This document shows positions 13,477 to 25,024 of a stretch of 64,000 nt of DNA, piece by piece. The translations under genes and the position numbers were made by a program. Within the stretch, counting starts at the first letter, position 1, and the number at the start of each line of letters is the position of its first letter. The notes below the pieces were generated by a model, which saw only the letters and a list, made by a program, of their open reading frames with translations, searched no databases and had not been told where the DNA came from. The stretch is from Heliocidaris tuberculata (taxonomy: Eukaryota > Echinodermata > Echinoidea > Camarodonta > Echinometridae), in contig CM046835.1 in assembly GCA_025618425.1 (NCBI GenBank), positions 19,065,374 to 19,129,373 on the forward strand. Direction: 5' to 3'.

Positions 13477-13689
13477 TCCCCCTCCCTTTTTCTCAGTTTT
13501 CTTGGTTTTCTTGGTCTTCTTTGATGTTTTTCCTGCATTTTACCTGTAGTCTGTCCTACTGATCATTTGAAGCAAAGGGTTTTATTTCAAAAGCGTAATT
13601 CTCTCTCCCTCTCTCTCTCCCTCTCTCTCTCCCTCCTTTTTCTTTCTTTCTTTCTGTATTTCTCTACCTACTATTACTCTATCAGTCAA

Positions 13690-14585
13690 AATGAAAGATC
13701 ATATTTTGAAAGAAGTGTATGTTGCCCCGTTTGTTAGGATTCATTTTGATAGGCATCTCACTTGGGTTGATCATGTCAACTCTGTTTGTAATATACTGCA
13801 CAGGAAAGTAGGAATTCTATATCAAGTGATACATTTTGTTCCAAAGAGGGTACTTTTATTACTGTATCGTTCATTTATCCAAACACATATATCATATGGT
13901 CTTGAGGTATGGGGATGCACATCTGCTGTAATTATAAATTAAGTTCATGTTGTACAAAAGATGGCAATAAGAACAGTTACTTTTAGAAAATATAGATCAC
14001 CTTCCGCTCTCTTATTTCATTCATTACGTGGATTGGACATTTTCAAATTGTACAGATTGTTAGTGTCAACATTTATGTATAAGTTGATGAACCAGCAACT
14101 GCCTCATTCAATATATGATTACTGTAAGTTTTGTGATAACAATATGGTACAAGGCAGAAAGATGCTAAAACACTACTCTTGCCTAGAGTGAGAACAGAGC
14201 ATGACAAAAATTCAATCAATTGCAAGTTCTGAAGTATGGAATAGTCTGCCGAAAGATATCAGAAGAAAATGCTCTTTCCATTCATTCTGTACAGCTGCAA
14301 AAGATCATTTATTACAAGAGTATATTCAACAACCATCTTATCTGTCTTAGTGTAGATATTACCTACTCTATTTTATGTCATAGGAACTTTTTACTAGAAA
14401 TGTAATCCATTTATAATGTAAGTGTATTTTCATATTTGTCCCTAGGGTGCCTCACCCTACTAGCAGTATTGCTATCTAGTGGTGTCCTATTACCAAATAT
14501 TTGTTTTTCAAATGTATACTATATTGTGATCAATTATTGGTAATAAAGTTCTTTCATTCATTCATTCATTCATTTTTATTCATTC
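13690..14585 (+). mobile_element. 5'-truncated, broken LINE reverse-transcriptase 3' end (CR1/L2-like)
   Basis: The translated fragments match the C-terminal thumb region of non-LTR reverse transcriptases: a DRHLTWVDHVNSV motif, then FVPKRVLLLLYRSFIQTHIS and YGLEVWG, then LLFHSLRGLDIFKLYRL and finally SSEVWNSLPKDIRRK, in the order usual for CR1/L2/Jockey-group elements. The frame is broken by an in-frame TAA at 13940-13942 and by shifts near 14185 and 14230. The 3' end is GTAATAAAGTTCTTTCATTC with an (ATTC)n tail at about 14555-14590. A dead insertion on the same strand as the host gene. Confidence 0.8.
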
Positions 14586-15029
14586 ATTCACTATATCTAG
14601 GCTACATTATATCAAACACTTGCCCACTATTTGTCAATTTTCTGTTTTATACTCACTCTCTTACATTTACATGTTTTACTTCTGTAAGTCATTCCAGGTC
14701 TGTGTACAATCTCTATTTTTGTCATTTTTTTCCTTCAATTTACAAAAAATGCTATGTCACTAAGTGTTTATTTGATTTCCCAGATCTCCCCGAGTCCATC
14801 ACAATTCAGTTATGCAAATGGAATTGCCATAGGGAGTTGATGAAGCTCTTGTCAAATCTGGAATAGCTCCCTCTATAAAATTTAGCGATGCAGTGTTCCA
14901 TATTTGTTGTCTTCCTTGCCTGATTCTTTTCCCCTATCTTATATATCTTACGATAAAGGCAGTATTGAGTATTGGTAACAACTGGAAATCTGTTTTTTCA
15001 GACTTTAGTCATTTTAGAGGGATTTACCT

Positions 15030-15740
15030 AAAAAGGGCCCCCTTAATATCCAGGCCGGGACATGACAGATCGCTGCAAAGTTTTGCATGGACCTCGAGAA
15101 TCACGTAAAGAACACAAATCCATCATTATTTTTATGTAAATCTTTATTTTTTATTTAATATAATTTATGCAAATTATATGCGTAAATATACATTTTTGAG
15201 TGATGTCAAGTAATAAAAAGCCCTGGAGATAAAATTTCTATGCAAGAAGCTCTTTATAAACATTAAAACCGTTATTATGAAAGAAAAAAATTAAAAGTGA
15301 TTTCAATTCTTATGTATTCTATTGTTTTACGAATTTCTTATGTATTTCATTGTTTTTTAACTTCAACTTTTTAATTTATTTTTTGTAAGTTTGCTGTTTC
15401 AGGGTGTTCTGTGGACCACATTCAGTTAGAATAGATGATGAGAACAGCTTAAATACAAAATTATAGGTGGTAATGGAGGAATATGAGGAAATGTCGTTTC
15501 CAGTTCGTTTTGTACACAAAACTCAGAAATTCTCCGTTTTCAGGCTGACATGAGGTCACAAAAGTCACGTGACTTGGTAACGGTATGACCGCTTTTCGTA
15601 AACTTGGTGTCAAAGACTTGAAAGAAAAAAGTCAGAAAGTGGCGTGGCGTGAAATGCAGTGGTTCGAATTTTGCAGCGAAAATTGTCTAGGGGGGCCATG
15701 ATGCCCCCCCCCCAATCCTTTAAGGGTTCAATAAAAGCAA
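15030..15740. other. Unclassified region with G/C-runs and CACGTG palindrome
   Basis: Contains AAAAAGGGCCCCCTTAATATCC near 15030, the palindrome AAGTCACGTGACTT near 15562 and GGGGGGCCATGATGCCCCCC near 15690-15712. The G/C-runs suggest repeat remnants; no terminal repeats could be paired confidently. Confidence 0.35.
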
Positions 15741-16696
15741 ACATTGAACATGAAATTGCATGTACATGTATGTCCTTACTCACCTGATAAATGGGTTTAG
15801 GTTTGACATCCTTCCTTAACATTTTTTTCCTTCTTAAATTTGTAAATTTTCAACTTTCTTTAAGTACATATCTGTCTGTGAATATTTTTTTCTAGAATAA
15901 CAAAGCATTAGAATACCCTAATGCCACATTATTTTAATGGAATGTTTATTTGCTCAAGAGTCAATGCAGCAATCTCACAAATTGAAACAGCTCCCTCTTT
16001 GGATCTATAATGTACATTCCCTGTTGGTAGGATAGTTTATTGCTTCATTTTTCATTTTCCAATTTTCTATTCAATCTTTTATCTGGTGTAATTGAAGCCT
16101 TTTCAATTATCATTCATCATCTCATCAACTTTCCAAAGAGCTTTTAATGCCATTTTCTAACAGGGACTTAATTAGCTTGATTGGTCTGAATTGTTCTAAA
16201 TATTAAGAACAGAAAGAGAATTCATAGAATTCCTGTGTACAATGATTACCAGATAATTACTATGATAAAGAGGTGTTCAATTTGTCCTCATTACTTCTTA
16301 TGTTATCCTTGCCTAATTGAATCCAGGGAACAATTACAGTAAGAACACTGTTATTCTCATCATGCAAAAAAATATTACATTTTTACTGTATACTTGATAC
16401 TTTCGAAACACAGAAGATGTTATTGTTGGAGATGATACATGTACATTGAAAATTGTAAATTTTTATGTTATTATATTTTAACAACATTTTCCTAACAGTA
16501 TTTTTAATAGGCATGACAGCTGGTTATAGAAATGAACATTACAATTCGCCACCCTTTTCTTTTTATGTAAAAATATACACAAGAAACCTTTCATGCACAT
16601 CATGAATTATGATAATAATTCTGGATTCTGCATACATGTCTGAAATATCAAATGCTTTAATAGTTGTATTTTATCTTTTATATTTCTTTTTGACAG

Positions 16697-16743
16697 CATT
16701 TAGCAAAGAAAGTTCCATTACAGAAGAAGCCGAAGACTCTGAT
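16697..16743 (+). CDS. Internal coding exon of unrecognised host gene (exon A)
   Basis: A short internal exon. Upstream is a long pyrimidine-rich tract ending TTTTTGACAG, a strong acceptor; downstream is GTAAGTA, a near-consensus donor. After two bases that finish a split codon, the exon reads FSKESSITEEAEDSD, an acidic, serine-rich stretch, and ends in phase 0 after GAT. The large exon at 53598 begins in phase 0, so the two join in frame. The entering intron would be phase 1. No domain is visible in 15 residues. The call rests on splice signals and phase match; a chance match for so short an exon is possible, and the upstream exons lie outside the window. Confidence 0.55.
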
Positions 16744-17777
16744 GTAAGTAAACTATTCTTCTCTTTCTTTAAATTCTAACAAATTATAAACGACATGAAA
16801 TTGACTGGTAGACAAGACCACATTCTTTGTCATGTTTTCTGTTCATGTGTGCCCTGTTTTCTGTATTTGTATTCGTATTCACTATAACCAAGTGAGTAAC
16901 TACTTTGTGTGATTGAGAGCACCCAAAGATTTGTTTGTATCCTTTGGAATTATGTCAGATGATTTTATTTCTGTTTTAGTGCTAGTTGTAGGAAATCATT
17001 TTATTGCAATTATATTCATAAAAGAAGCATGAGGCACGCTTTCTAAAGTGCACCCTATAAAGAGATAGAAAAAAAAAGATGCAAACCTTGAAACATATAC
17101 CCAGTAGGCACTGGAAGAGTGCAATATAATTTGATAATCTTTTTTTGATTAAACTACAGAGGTTTTCTTTGAGAAGTTAACCATGAGATAGCTGAACAAA
17201 CAAAGTGGCACAGTAGAGACATGGTTGTAAAGGAACCGCATCATTGTTTAAAATCTTTTATCTAATGCCTAGAGGCTGACTCATACTTGTGTAATATTAG
17301 GATCTAGAGCTAGTTTATATTCCTAATCTGCTGATACTGTGCAAGGTGATAGTTACAGGTCAAATTGCTTTAAGGCTCCCCCAATTCTTAGGATTATCTT
17401 CAGAAGACAACATGTGAAAGCCTGTAAAAGTAAGAGAAAGCTTGCATTTCATCATCTGAAATTCATGAGGGAGTACCCTTCTCTCGTTACCATGGTAGCT
17501 ACTGATATCCAGGTGCATTCTTAGAAACGTTTGGCAATCTCTGTATCTGTGTGTGGATGGAAGAAAACCATGGACAAAGCTCATTCTAGGTAAGCTTCGA
17601 GAGATGGGCAATTTGGGCCACTGCACACCTTATGACCTGTAGACCTGTAGATATTTTCTGATTGAGATTCAGAATGGTCATTGAATAGTGATATAAAAAT
17701 TGTGGGATGTTGTAAGCCTTCTAACTGTCTGCGAATTGCACTGACATCATACTAGTCACACGACTGCCCATTGATTA

Positions 17778-18250
17778 ATAATAATAATCAAACATTCTTA
17801 TATAGCGCATTACACATAAGCAAAATTGCATGTCTCTATGCACTTTAGGAGAGGAAAGAAAGGAAAGATGCACTGGGTTCATGATTCTGATTAACTATAA
17901 AGTGGTGAAAAGGTATGTCTTTAGAGAATTAATGAAGTTTTCATAGGAATTTATACTTTTCAGATATTCAGGCAACTTGTTCCACAAAAGAGCGGCAGAA
18001 TATGTAAAAGACCTTTCCCCGTATGATTTTGTCATTATTTGTGGAACGCAGAGCAGGGACTTGGAACTGGAACGTAACATTCTATCGGGTTTATATGGAG
18101 TTAGTACTTCAGAGAGATAAGTAGGAGCCAGCTGATGTAAACATTGGTAGGTTAACATAAGTATTTTAAATTGGATACGGGACTTGATGGGCAACCAGTG
18201 TAGATCTCTTAAGACTGGAGTTATTGATTCATGATTGACCCTTTTCTCTG
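17778..18250 (-). mobile_element. 5'-truncated LINE 3' end (L2/CR1-like), minus strand
   Basis: On the minus strand the frame reads NHESITPVLRDLHWLPIKSR, then LTYQCLHQLAPTYLSEVLTP, then TKSYGERSFTYSAALLWNKL and SYENFINSLKTYLF. This order, with LHWLPI and the ER-S-F...LWN-LP motifs, is typical of the C-terminus of L2/CR1-group reverse-transcriptase proteins. It is open to a stop at 17895 and is followed by a 117-bp 3' UTR ending in an (ATT)n tail at about 17778-17790. The frame is intact, so the insertion is younger than the one at 13690, but only the last 110 or so codons remain. Confidence 0.85.
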
Positions 18251-18485
18251 ACGGGAAGGCTGAAAATTCCTGGCAATTTCACTTTTACTATTCTTATGAT
18301 GATTCATGATGTCGATCATGAAGAATTTATGTAGGAAAACTTTATATCAAATCCTATTACAGTCTCTTTCAAATCTACTTGTATTGTATCCTGGTCGTGA
18401 ATTGTGTTGGGGGGGCTTTAGTGACAAGATACAGAACTGAACAAATTGATGTGGCAGGTAGCATTTTGTTATGGTACTGTATGTA

Positions 18486-19080
18486 TTAAAGGGCAATCCA
18501 ACCTTGGTAAAAAGATGATTTGTTGTGTGAAAGCAGAAAAATAAGAAAAACAGGATGGTGAAAGTTTGAAACAAATCGGACAAGGACTAAGAAAGTTATG
18601 GATGTTTGAAAAATGAGATCACTACATCTATGTGAATCTCAAATTGACAATTTGGTGAGTCAATTGTGACATTTTTGTGGACAACTCTCCCATTTGTCGT
18701 ACACAAAAATATCATTAATTTGCGGTTTTCTTCGAGGCGCTTTTACCCTCAGGGCTGTACTCAAAATATATTGGAGATAGCGTATTTTTAAAGGTCTTCA
18801 TGAACGAAAAGATCCTACTGAGTAATGCATTTTGAAAAAAAGTGACATTTTAGTCATTTTGTGTGTTAGAGCGAATGGGGGAGTTGTTCACAGCTACATC
18901 ACAGTGACATTACCTATTTGGCCAATTTGAAATTCCCATAAGCATAGTGATTACAACTTTCAAAAATTCATAACTTTCTTATTGCTTGTCCGATTTCGTT
19001 CAAACTTTCACCAATCTGCTTCTCTGATTTTTCCTCTTTCTTTCAAAGCAACTTGCTATTAAGGTTGGATTTCCCTTTAA
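18486..19080. mobile_element. 595-bp foldback element, TTAA-bounded (foldback family copy 2)
   Basis: Starts TTAAAGGGCAATCCAACCTT and ends AAGGTTGGATTTCCCTTTAA, with long inverted arms. Internal phrases (AGTTATGGATGTTTGAAAA, CTCAAATTGACAATTTGG, ACAACTCTCCCATTTGT) parallel those of the element at 6476 at the same offsets, showing a diverged member of one family. No transposase. Confidence 0.82.
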
Positions 19081-19094
19081 AGATGCTGTCTTCT

Positions 19095-19235
19095 TCAACT
19101 CTTGGAGCAACATTGTCCTAACCCTATAACCCCTAAACCTAGCATAGAACTTAATCACAACCCCAACCATGTATCTTTAACAAAATAAAAGCCAGGAGCA
19201 ATGCTGCTGGAGCATATGTCCCATCACCTGTCGGA
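19095..19235. repeat. Degenerate inverted repeat with CCCTAA-like core
   Basis: GGAGCAACATTGTCCTAACCC followed by CTATAACCCCTAAACC and then CAGGAGCAATGCTGCTGGAG and CATATGTCC. The arrangement resembles a decayed, reversed relative of the element at 50123, which has GGAGCAAATGTC ends and TTAGGG units. Confidence 0.4.
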
Positions 19236-20825
19236 CATCGGGAACCCTTCCAAAAAATCATCTTCATCTGGATATACCATTTCAACAAGAGTGGGGTTCT
19301 CCTCATGAATTTCAGATGATGAAATGAATGCTTTTTTTTATCACTCTAGGCCTTCACAACCTCTACAGGCCTTCGCAGGTTGTTTTCTCAAAATAATTTG
19401 AAAAAGGAGCCATTTATCAATATCATCTGCTTAGAGCCAGAATAGCGTGAACTCTGTCAAAAATAACGAGTTAATGCAATTCTCTCTCTCTCCGCAGAAG
19501 ATATGATCTTATTCGTAATTGCTTTTGTGCTACCTGATTCAAAAATAGTTTTCAAAAATGGTTTTCTTGGAGTAAAAGATAGAGTTTTCTTCATTGGTCC
19601 ATGATATTATATTTTTATAATGGAATTTCCTTGAATTCACCAGTCCCTAAGGATTTATCATAAATGCTGTTCAGTGTTTCACTCTCTATTTAATAGTCAT
19701 TTTATGGTGGCATAGGCCTACTATCTCAACTTCAGCCAATGATGAATTGACTAAAAAATTCAGTTTGGTAAATTCAAAGTGAAATTTACTGACAATAGAG
19801 AGCCGTGCTTTATCCATGTTTCCAGGAAACCTCCATAATGGAGGTGTAGACTTTCAATTCAAAAATATACCTGTACATGTATGTGTATTATTGATACCTG
19901 AAGTTACAGCCAGCAGTGTGCTACATTGTGTATTGTTGTTACACTACTTTGTAGCACTTTCCTATTTTGAATCAGGATAGAATGGATTGGTATACATTGT
20001 GAGTCCATAAAAGGGAAACCTAGATTTAACCCTAAATATTGCAATCATTTACATATACATTTAATCAAAGATTCTCCCCTTGAAGTCTATCATGTTTCCT
20101 TTAATTTGACACCTTCATCAATAAAATCTGACCATGGACAGCTGAATAGTAACATTTTTCCTGATTCCTGTCAAATTTTCCTTGCCCAGATCTTAATGAA
20201 ATAGAGTGTCAATCCAAGGTTGATTGAATGGTCTCCCTTCCAGTTGAATGCACTCCCAAATAATAAAAGTAACTCCTGAATACCATTCAGCCAATACTTG
20301 AGCAAAGACAATTTTGACATCCTTTTTAAATATGGCCAGTACTCAGTCATCCATGATTGCATTTTGGTGAGCAGTCTAACAAATTAAAGAAGACATCATC
20401 AGTTATCATACCATTATAATACATTTTAGTGATTTCACCATGTTTTTTTGTGGTTGAGATATTGGAGCTTGAATATGGGTTTCCTTTTATTTACTTGTAG
20501 TGTATATGCATTTTCCATATTCTTAAGTCTCTTGCGTAGTATTCTTTGGGTTAACATGCCCAATTATGCCTGCAAGACATTCCAATCATAATTATTATAC
20601 ATCCTTGCACAAATATTGATCTCTTTCAGTATTTTCAGAAGAAAGAAAATCCATGGTTATTATATTGCATTGACATTCAACCACTATTGATTAGTTTCAA
20701 TCATTCCTTTGCCTTCAGACAAGGAAATCGCAATATGTTTGCACAACAGTCCATGTTGGTTGAGCCTGGCCATCTGGCAGGTGATCATGTTACATTACGA
20801 ATATAGGTTATTGAGAAGTCTCCAT

Positions 20826-21010
20826 GGGGGGGGGGGGGGGGGGGAGGCACTCAACCCTAAAAGTGGTAGGTATGTGCCACTGGCAACCGGATTGGAAGCA
20901 GTGGGGAAAGCTCGGAGGAATTAAGCACCTGGAATGAAACTCGTTTCCAACTTTTCACCAAAAATAATATTCTTCGAAACGGGCCGGGGGGGGGGGGGGG
21001 GAAGGGGGGG
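20826..21010 (+). repeat. Paired poly-G tracts
   Basis: An uninterrupted G-run of about 18 near 20826-20844 and a second of about 16 near 20986-21001 followed by AAGGGGGGGGG. Between them is a 140-bp spacer with CAACCCTAAAAGTGGTAGG. G-quadruplex formation is expected from the sequence; the spacer plus G-runs look like one repeat family member. Confidence 0.7.
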
Positions 21011-21536
21011 GGCAGAACGGCCAGAACAACGGAATGAAAAAACAGCAGTGCTTTGGAACCGTTTTCTCTCTTCTTTCTCTCAACAAGCAAAAAATGGTAT
21101 GCTTTGGAACGGAAATTTAAGTGTAAAAATGGGGGTCTTCTTTGCGGCACATACTCACTGCACACTATATACTGAGTCCCCCCAAGAAGTTTCCTGTGAT
21201 GTAGTACCTTTGGTATGGTATAAACATTACTGCTTTTATCTTGAAAGTAAATCTTAAGTTCAGATGATAAAACTGTTCCCCTCAAGAGAAACTGGGTTTG
21301 ATATAGTTTTGAATTATTTATTGTGCATTTATTGGTGGTTTGGATCAGCAAAATGGAAAAAAGAGAATAAATTAAAAGAATTTGGTGCAAAACATATTCA
21401 GTGAAACCAAGTGCTTTATTTCCCAATACAGGGTGCAGATGTCTAGCACAATTATCTTCATTCGTTTTTATGCTTATTACTTATCTATTATATATTCTGT
21501 AATATGATACATTATTTCATGTATTACATTAGTAAT

Positions 21537-21812
21537 AATAATAATAATAATAATAATGGTGGCTTCTTGTATAGCACTCAGGTCCATCACATCATGACGC
21601 TCATGGCACTCCAACATTATTACCCTGGTCATAGCCGAGCAGCCAAATATGTAGCACTCTGGCATATCAGTTACCCATTTACAAATGGGTGTGGAGAGTG
21701 GCAAACATTAATTAATGTCTTGCCAAAAGATGTTAGTACTGAGTTGGGATTGAAGCCCTCAACCCCTTGATTGAGAGTCAAGTGAAAGAACCACTATACC
21801 ACAACACCTCCA
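21537..21812 (-). mobile_element. tRNA-Glu-derived SINE, minus strand
   Basis: Read on the minus strand the element begins near 21812 with GGAGGTGTTGTGGTATAGTG, containing an A box (TGGTATAGTGG). It then has an anticodon-arm-like TTGACTCTCAATCAA (a 4-bp stem with a 7-base loop and CTC anticodon, as in tRNA-Glu) and a B box GCTTCAATCCC with one mismatch to consensus. The body follows and ends in (ATT)n at 21537-21557. Pol III internal promoter boxes plus an (ATT)n tail shared with the LINE at 17778 suggest mobilisation by an L2-type LINE. It is not a functional tRNA: the acceptor stem does not close. Confidence 0.75.
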
Positions 21813-21824
21813 CTAAACTCTCAG

Positions 21825-22033
21825 GCCCGAATTCACTAAGGAGGTTTGGTTTAAACCATGGTTTAAACCCCCTCCTGGGCTTTTTAAGCATACGTGTGCA
21901 CGGAATCCGATCCAATCATATATTTTCTTTGAGCGCGCACATGGGCAATGTGCGCTTATTTACACTTATTTTAGTACGCTTACGGAGGTTTAAACCTTAC
22001 CCATGGTTTAAACCTCCTTTGTGAATTCGGGCC
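21825..22033. mobile_element. 209-bp inverted-repeat element with GTTTAAAC motifs
   Basis: Ends GGCCCGAATTCACTAAGGAG and CTCCTTTGTGAATTCGGGCC are inverted partners. Next inside, GGTTTAAACC palindromes occur on both sides and the centre carries GCGCGCACATGGGCAATGTGCGC. Noncoding. It lies 12 bp from the head of the SINE. Confidence 0.75.
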
Positions 22034-22956
22034 AAAGTGTAAGTTGGCTTTCAGTTTCATTTTCTATCATTACCAGATTTGAAGATAACCTTTAAGGTTC
22101 TTTGCATATTTAATTGCCTCTATGTTACGATCAGTAATGTCAGTAATGATGAATTGCTATAGAATTCTATTCTATTCAATGCATTTGTCCATTGTCACTT
22201 AATAACTTCATATCTTCTGATGATGATTAATTTTCAGTTTCCCCTTGGAGAGTAGTTTGAATTGCCAATCAAGCAGTTTTTATTGATATTGATCAGTTAA
22301 GTGAAAGCTCATATTTCATGTCGATATTATAGAGGAGAAAGTACAGTGGGGTTTATTGTATGATAAACAGTTGCCTTCATTAGGCCTACATGTATGTATG
22401 ATTGCAAATGAATTATGTCTATTAGGCAGGCTTGATAGAAAGGGATGCGTGCTTGGCAGAGTCATTTCAATCCAAAGAGTTATTATTAGATGCACTTATC
22501 ACAGCGAGGTCGACAAGCAGAGTGGTTTTGTGAGATTATGAAGGTAGTAGATGGATAGGTTTCCTCTAGAAATGTGATGCTTGTCAAATTCTATTTGTCT
22601 CTTGCTAGTTTAAAAATGGTGGAATCCAAGCCAGCATGTAGATGATATGAAAAGTACAAGCGTCATCATCAGCACATTCCTGCTACTGTTAAGAGAGAAT
22701 CCGTGACTCGTGAATGCTAGCTGCGGCGGCGTGTGCTGCATGTATGAGCTTCACACATCAGAGGAGCCAGGTTCTATTCTTAATCTCACCTTACCCTTGA
22801 TGTCGAGGTACTGCTTCTTGAAACGGTGGACGACTCTTCATCTAGATGTGTAGGAATCGGGTGGGATTGCTGCTAATTGAGAATGCCTTGCAGGCGTCGA
22901 CGGATGTCTCCTTCGTGTGGCCAATTTGCCTGTGAAGCTTAATCTGTGTTCTGCAG

Positions 22957-23160
22957 GGCTCATACCTGGTTTATCATCCCTCGGTGAAGGGGCAAAGGAA
23001 GAGGCGGAGTTTATTTTCTGGAGAAAGGAAAGCATCAACACTGGCAGGAAAGGGGATAAAGGAGAAAGGAGAGAATGATCGGTGGAGGAGGAAGTTGTTT
23101 TTAGCTTGTGTGTTTCCTTGCAATGGTCGGCATGGGGATGGCAGTGAATACAAATATGGT
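22957..23160 (+). CDS. Candidate alternative exon in GC-richer island
   Basis: Within the long intron, the sequence from about 22690 to 23160 is GC-richer and has more CpG than its surroundings. An acceptor-like TCTGTGTTCTGCAG precedes 22957 and a strong donor GTAAGTA follows 23160. The 204 bases between are open as 68 codons in phase 0, which would fit between exons A and B. The peptide starts GSYLVYHPSVKGQ, is rich in K, R and G, and resembles no family I know. It could instead be an alternative first or untranslated exon near an internal promoter, or chance. Phase agreement alone has a one-in-three chance. Confidence 0.22.
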
Positions 23161-23873
23161 GTAAGTACATCATGAAGTATGTCCCACTGCAATGGAAGTG
23201 AAGCTTACTTGACATGTTGTCAATCTCTTTTTATTATTATTTTTTTCATGCAGCTAAAATCATGCAATATTACATTTTTTATTATTCAATTAAGCCTTGT
23301 CGCTTTGAGCTATTCTAGATGGGAAATGTTTAAATTGTCTGAGAGAAAATTAATTTACCTCTTTAATGATACTTCGTGAGCTGCAGACTATCAACAATGT
23401 TTGGTTCATGAACTTCTCTTACCCACCGAAACCTCAATTCGTGATTTTGTCATTTGCTTCTGTTGTTGAACTTCATTTTACAGATGCATCTCTATCTGTG
23501 AGCAGCAAAAAGCATTTATCCTTTCGTTTGCTTATAATGTTGCATATTTTCTAATTGATTAATTGATTGATGTTTATGTCATACTGGATGCTAAAAGTTA
23601 GGCCTAAATCAGAGGTGTATCCACAGAACATATTAGTGATGGTGAATGCTGTATAGAGAAACAGTGTTAGTTGTCAACCAAGGACTTCATAATTGAATAC
23701 CCCACTGCCTCACACCTTATGAGACATTTCTTATGGATCAAGGAGCTTAGAGATGGTGTAATTGGCCATTTACTTCTGACATTATCATTCTGACTGTATC
23801 ATCAAGCTTATATTATGTCTGTCTTCCACAAGAGGGTTATTGATAAATCAGTTCTTATGCTGTGAATATCTCA

Positions 23874-24701
23874 TTAACCCTTTCGAGACAATTGACCACA
23901 TTTTATGGTTTGGCCCAATAACTTTTGATTTAGAGCCTTAACCCTTTCAAGACAATTGACCACATTTTGTGGTTTGGCTCAATAACTTTTGATTCAGAGC
24001 TCTAGAAAATACACCAGATGCATGAGTAGAAAGAGCAAAAATTTCTGCACACACTAATGTATTTTTGTTTCATGACCATATTGCATTTGATGCCAGGAAT
24101 TTTTAAAACGAGAATAAGCTTTGAGATCCTTAAATTGGCAACATATTGGGAGGTTCAAAAACATTGTTTTTTTCATCAAATTGGCAATTTTTTTCAACTC
24201 TTCAACAAATTCCTTGCCATGTGTATTGTTTTCAACGACATTATACCTTATTAGAACCATGTAGCACTAAAAGAAAAATGTTATTGTTGCCAATTTGAAG
24301 AACAAAATGTGATCAATTTAGCCCTTGAATAATTCCTGTCCTGAAAGGGTTAAAAAATATACAAGATGCATGAGTGGAAAGAGCAAAAATTTCTGCACAT
24401 ACTGTGTCCATTTTTGTTGCATGATCATATTGCGTTCGATGCCAGGAATTTTAAAAAGGAGAATAAGCTTGAACATCCTTAAATTGGCAACACATTGAGA
24501 GGTTCAAAATCATTGTTTTTTTGTCCAAATTGGCAACTTTTTCAACTTTTCGACAAAGTTCCTAATCATGTATATTATTTTCAAGATATTACATCTTACT
24601 AGAACCACGGAGCACTAAAAGAAAAATATTATTGTTGCCAATTTGCAGAACAAAATGTGATCAATTGAGCTCTTAAATGATTCCTGTCCTGAAAGGGTTA
24701 A
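23874..24701 (+). mobile_element. piggyBac-like MITE, copy 3 (outer, interrupted)
   Basis: The left 64 bases (TTAACCCTTTCGAGACAATT onward) and the right part from about 24354 to 24701 together form one element of about 412 bp of the same family. It is split by a complete second copy at 23938-24353 inserted at an internal TTAA. Both outer ends keep TTAA. Confidence 0.85.
23938..24353 (+). mobile_element. piggyBac-like MITE, copy 4 (nested inside copy 3)
   Basis: A full-length 416-bp copy with TTAA at each end, lying within the outer copy just after its GATTTAGAGCC segment. The outer element resumes with AAAATATACAAGATGC, which is the continuation seen in unbroken copies. This is a self-insertion of the family. 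Confidence 0.86.
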
Positions 24702-25011
24702 AGGCTGCTGGCCCTGTACTGATTTGATATGTCTCCAGGCTGTGAGTGCAATTGACCTATTTATTTAGGATTGGTTCTGGCTTACTTGATATTACGGATC
24801 TTTCAGTGCAAAGGTCACCTTGTCCATTTTCTCACTTCATCAATTTCCAATCCAGCTCCTGGATTCCCGGATCTCAAATAGGGTGTTCTTCTGTGCAGGG
24901 GCCAAAAGTTGGTCTCGTAATTGAGTCAAAACTAACAATAAATGTTATATACATGTACCTACAATACATTGCTCTAGTTGGTATTGAAAAAAAATTCCCC
25001 TGCCACCCCTC

Positions 25012-25024
25012 CCCCCCCCCCCCA
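25012..25024. repeat. Poly-C tract followed by poly-A
   Basis: About 13 C bases then CAAAAAAAG; another instance of the mononucleotide G/C runs scattered through the window. Confidence 0.8.

Noticed and set aside
21740..21812. Functional tRNA-Glu gene
   Set aside because: Acceptor stem does not close, the B box has a mismatch, and the sequence continues into a SINE body with an (ATT)n tail.
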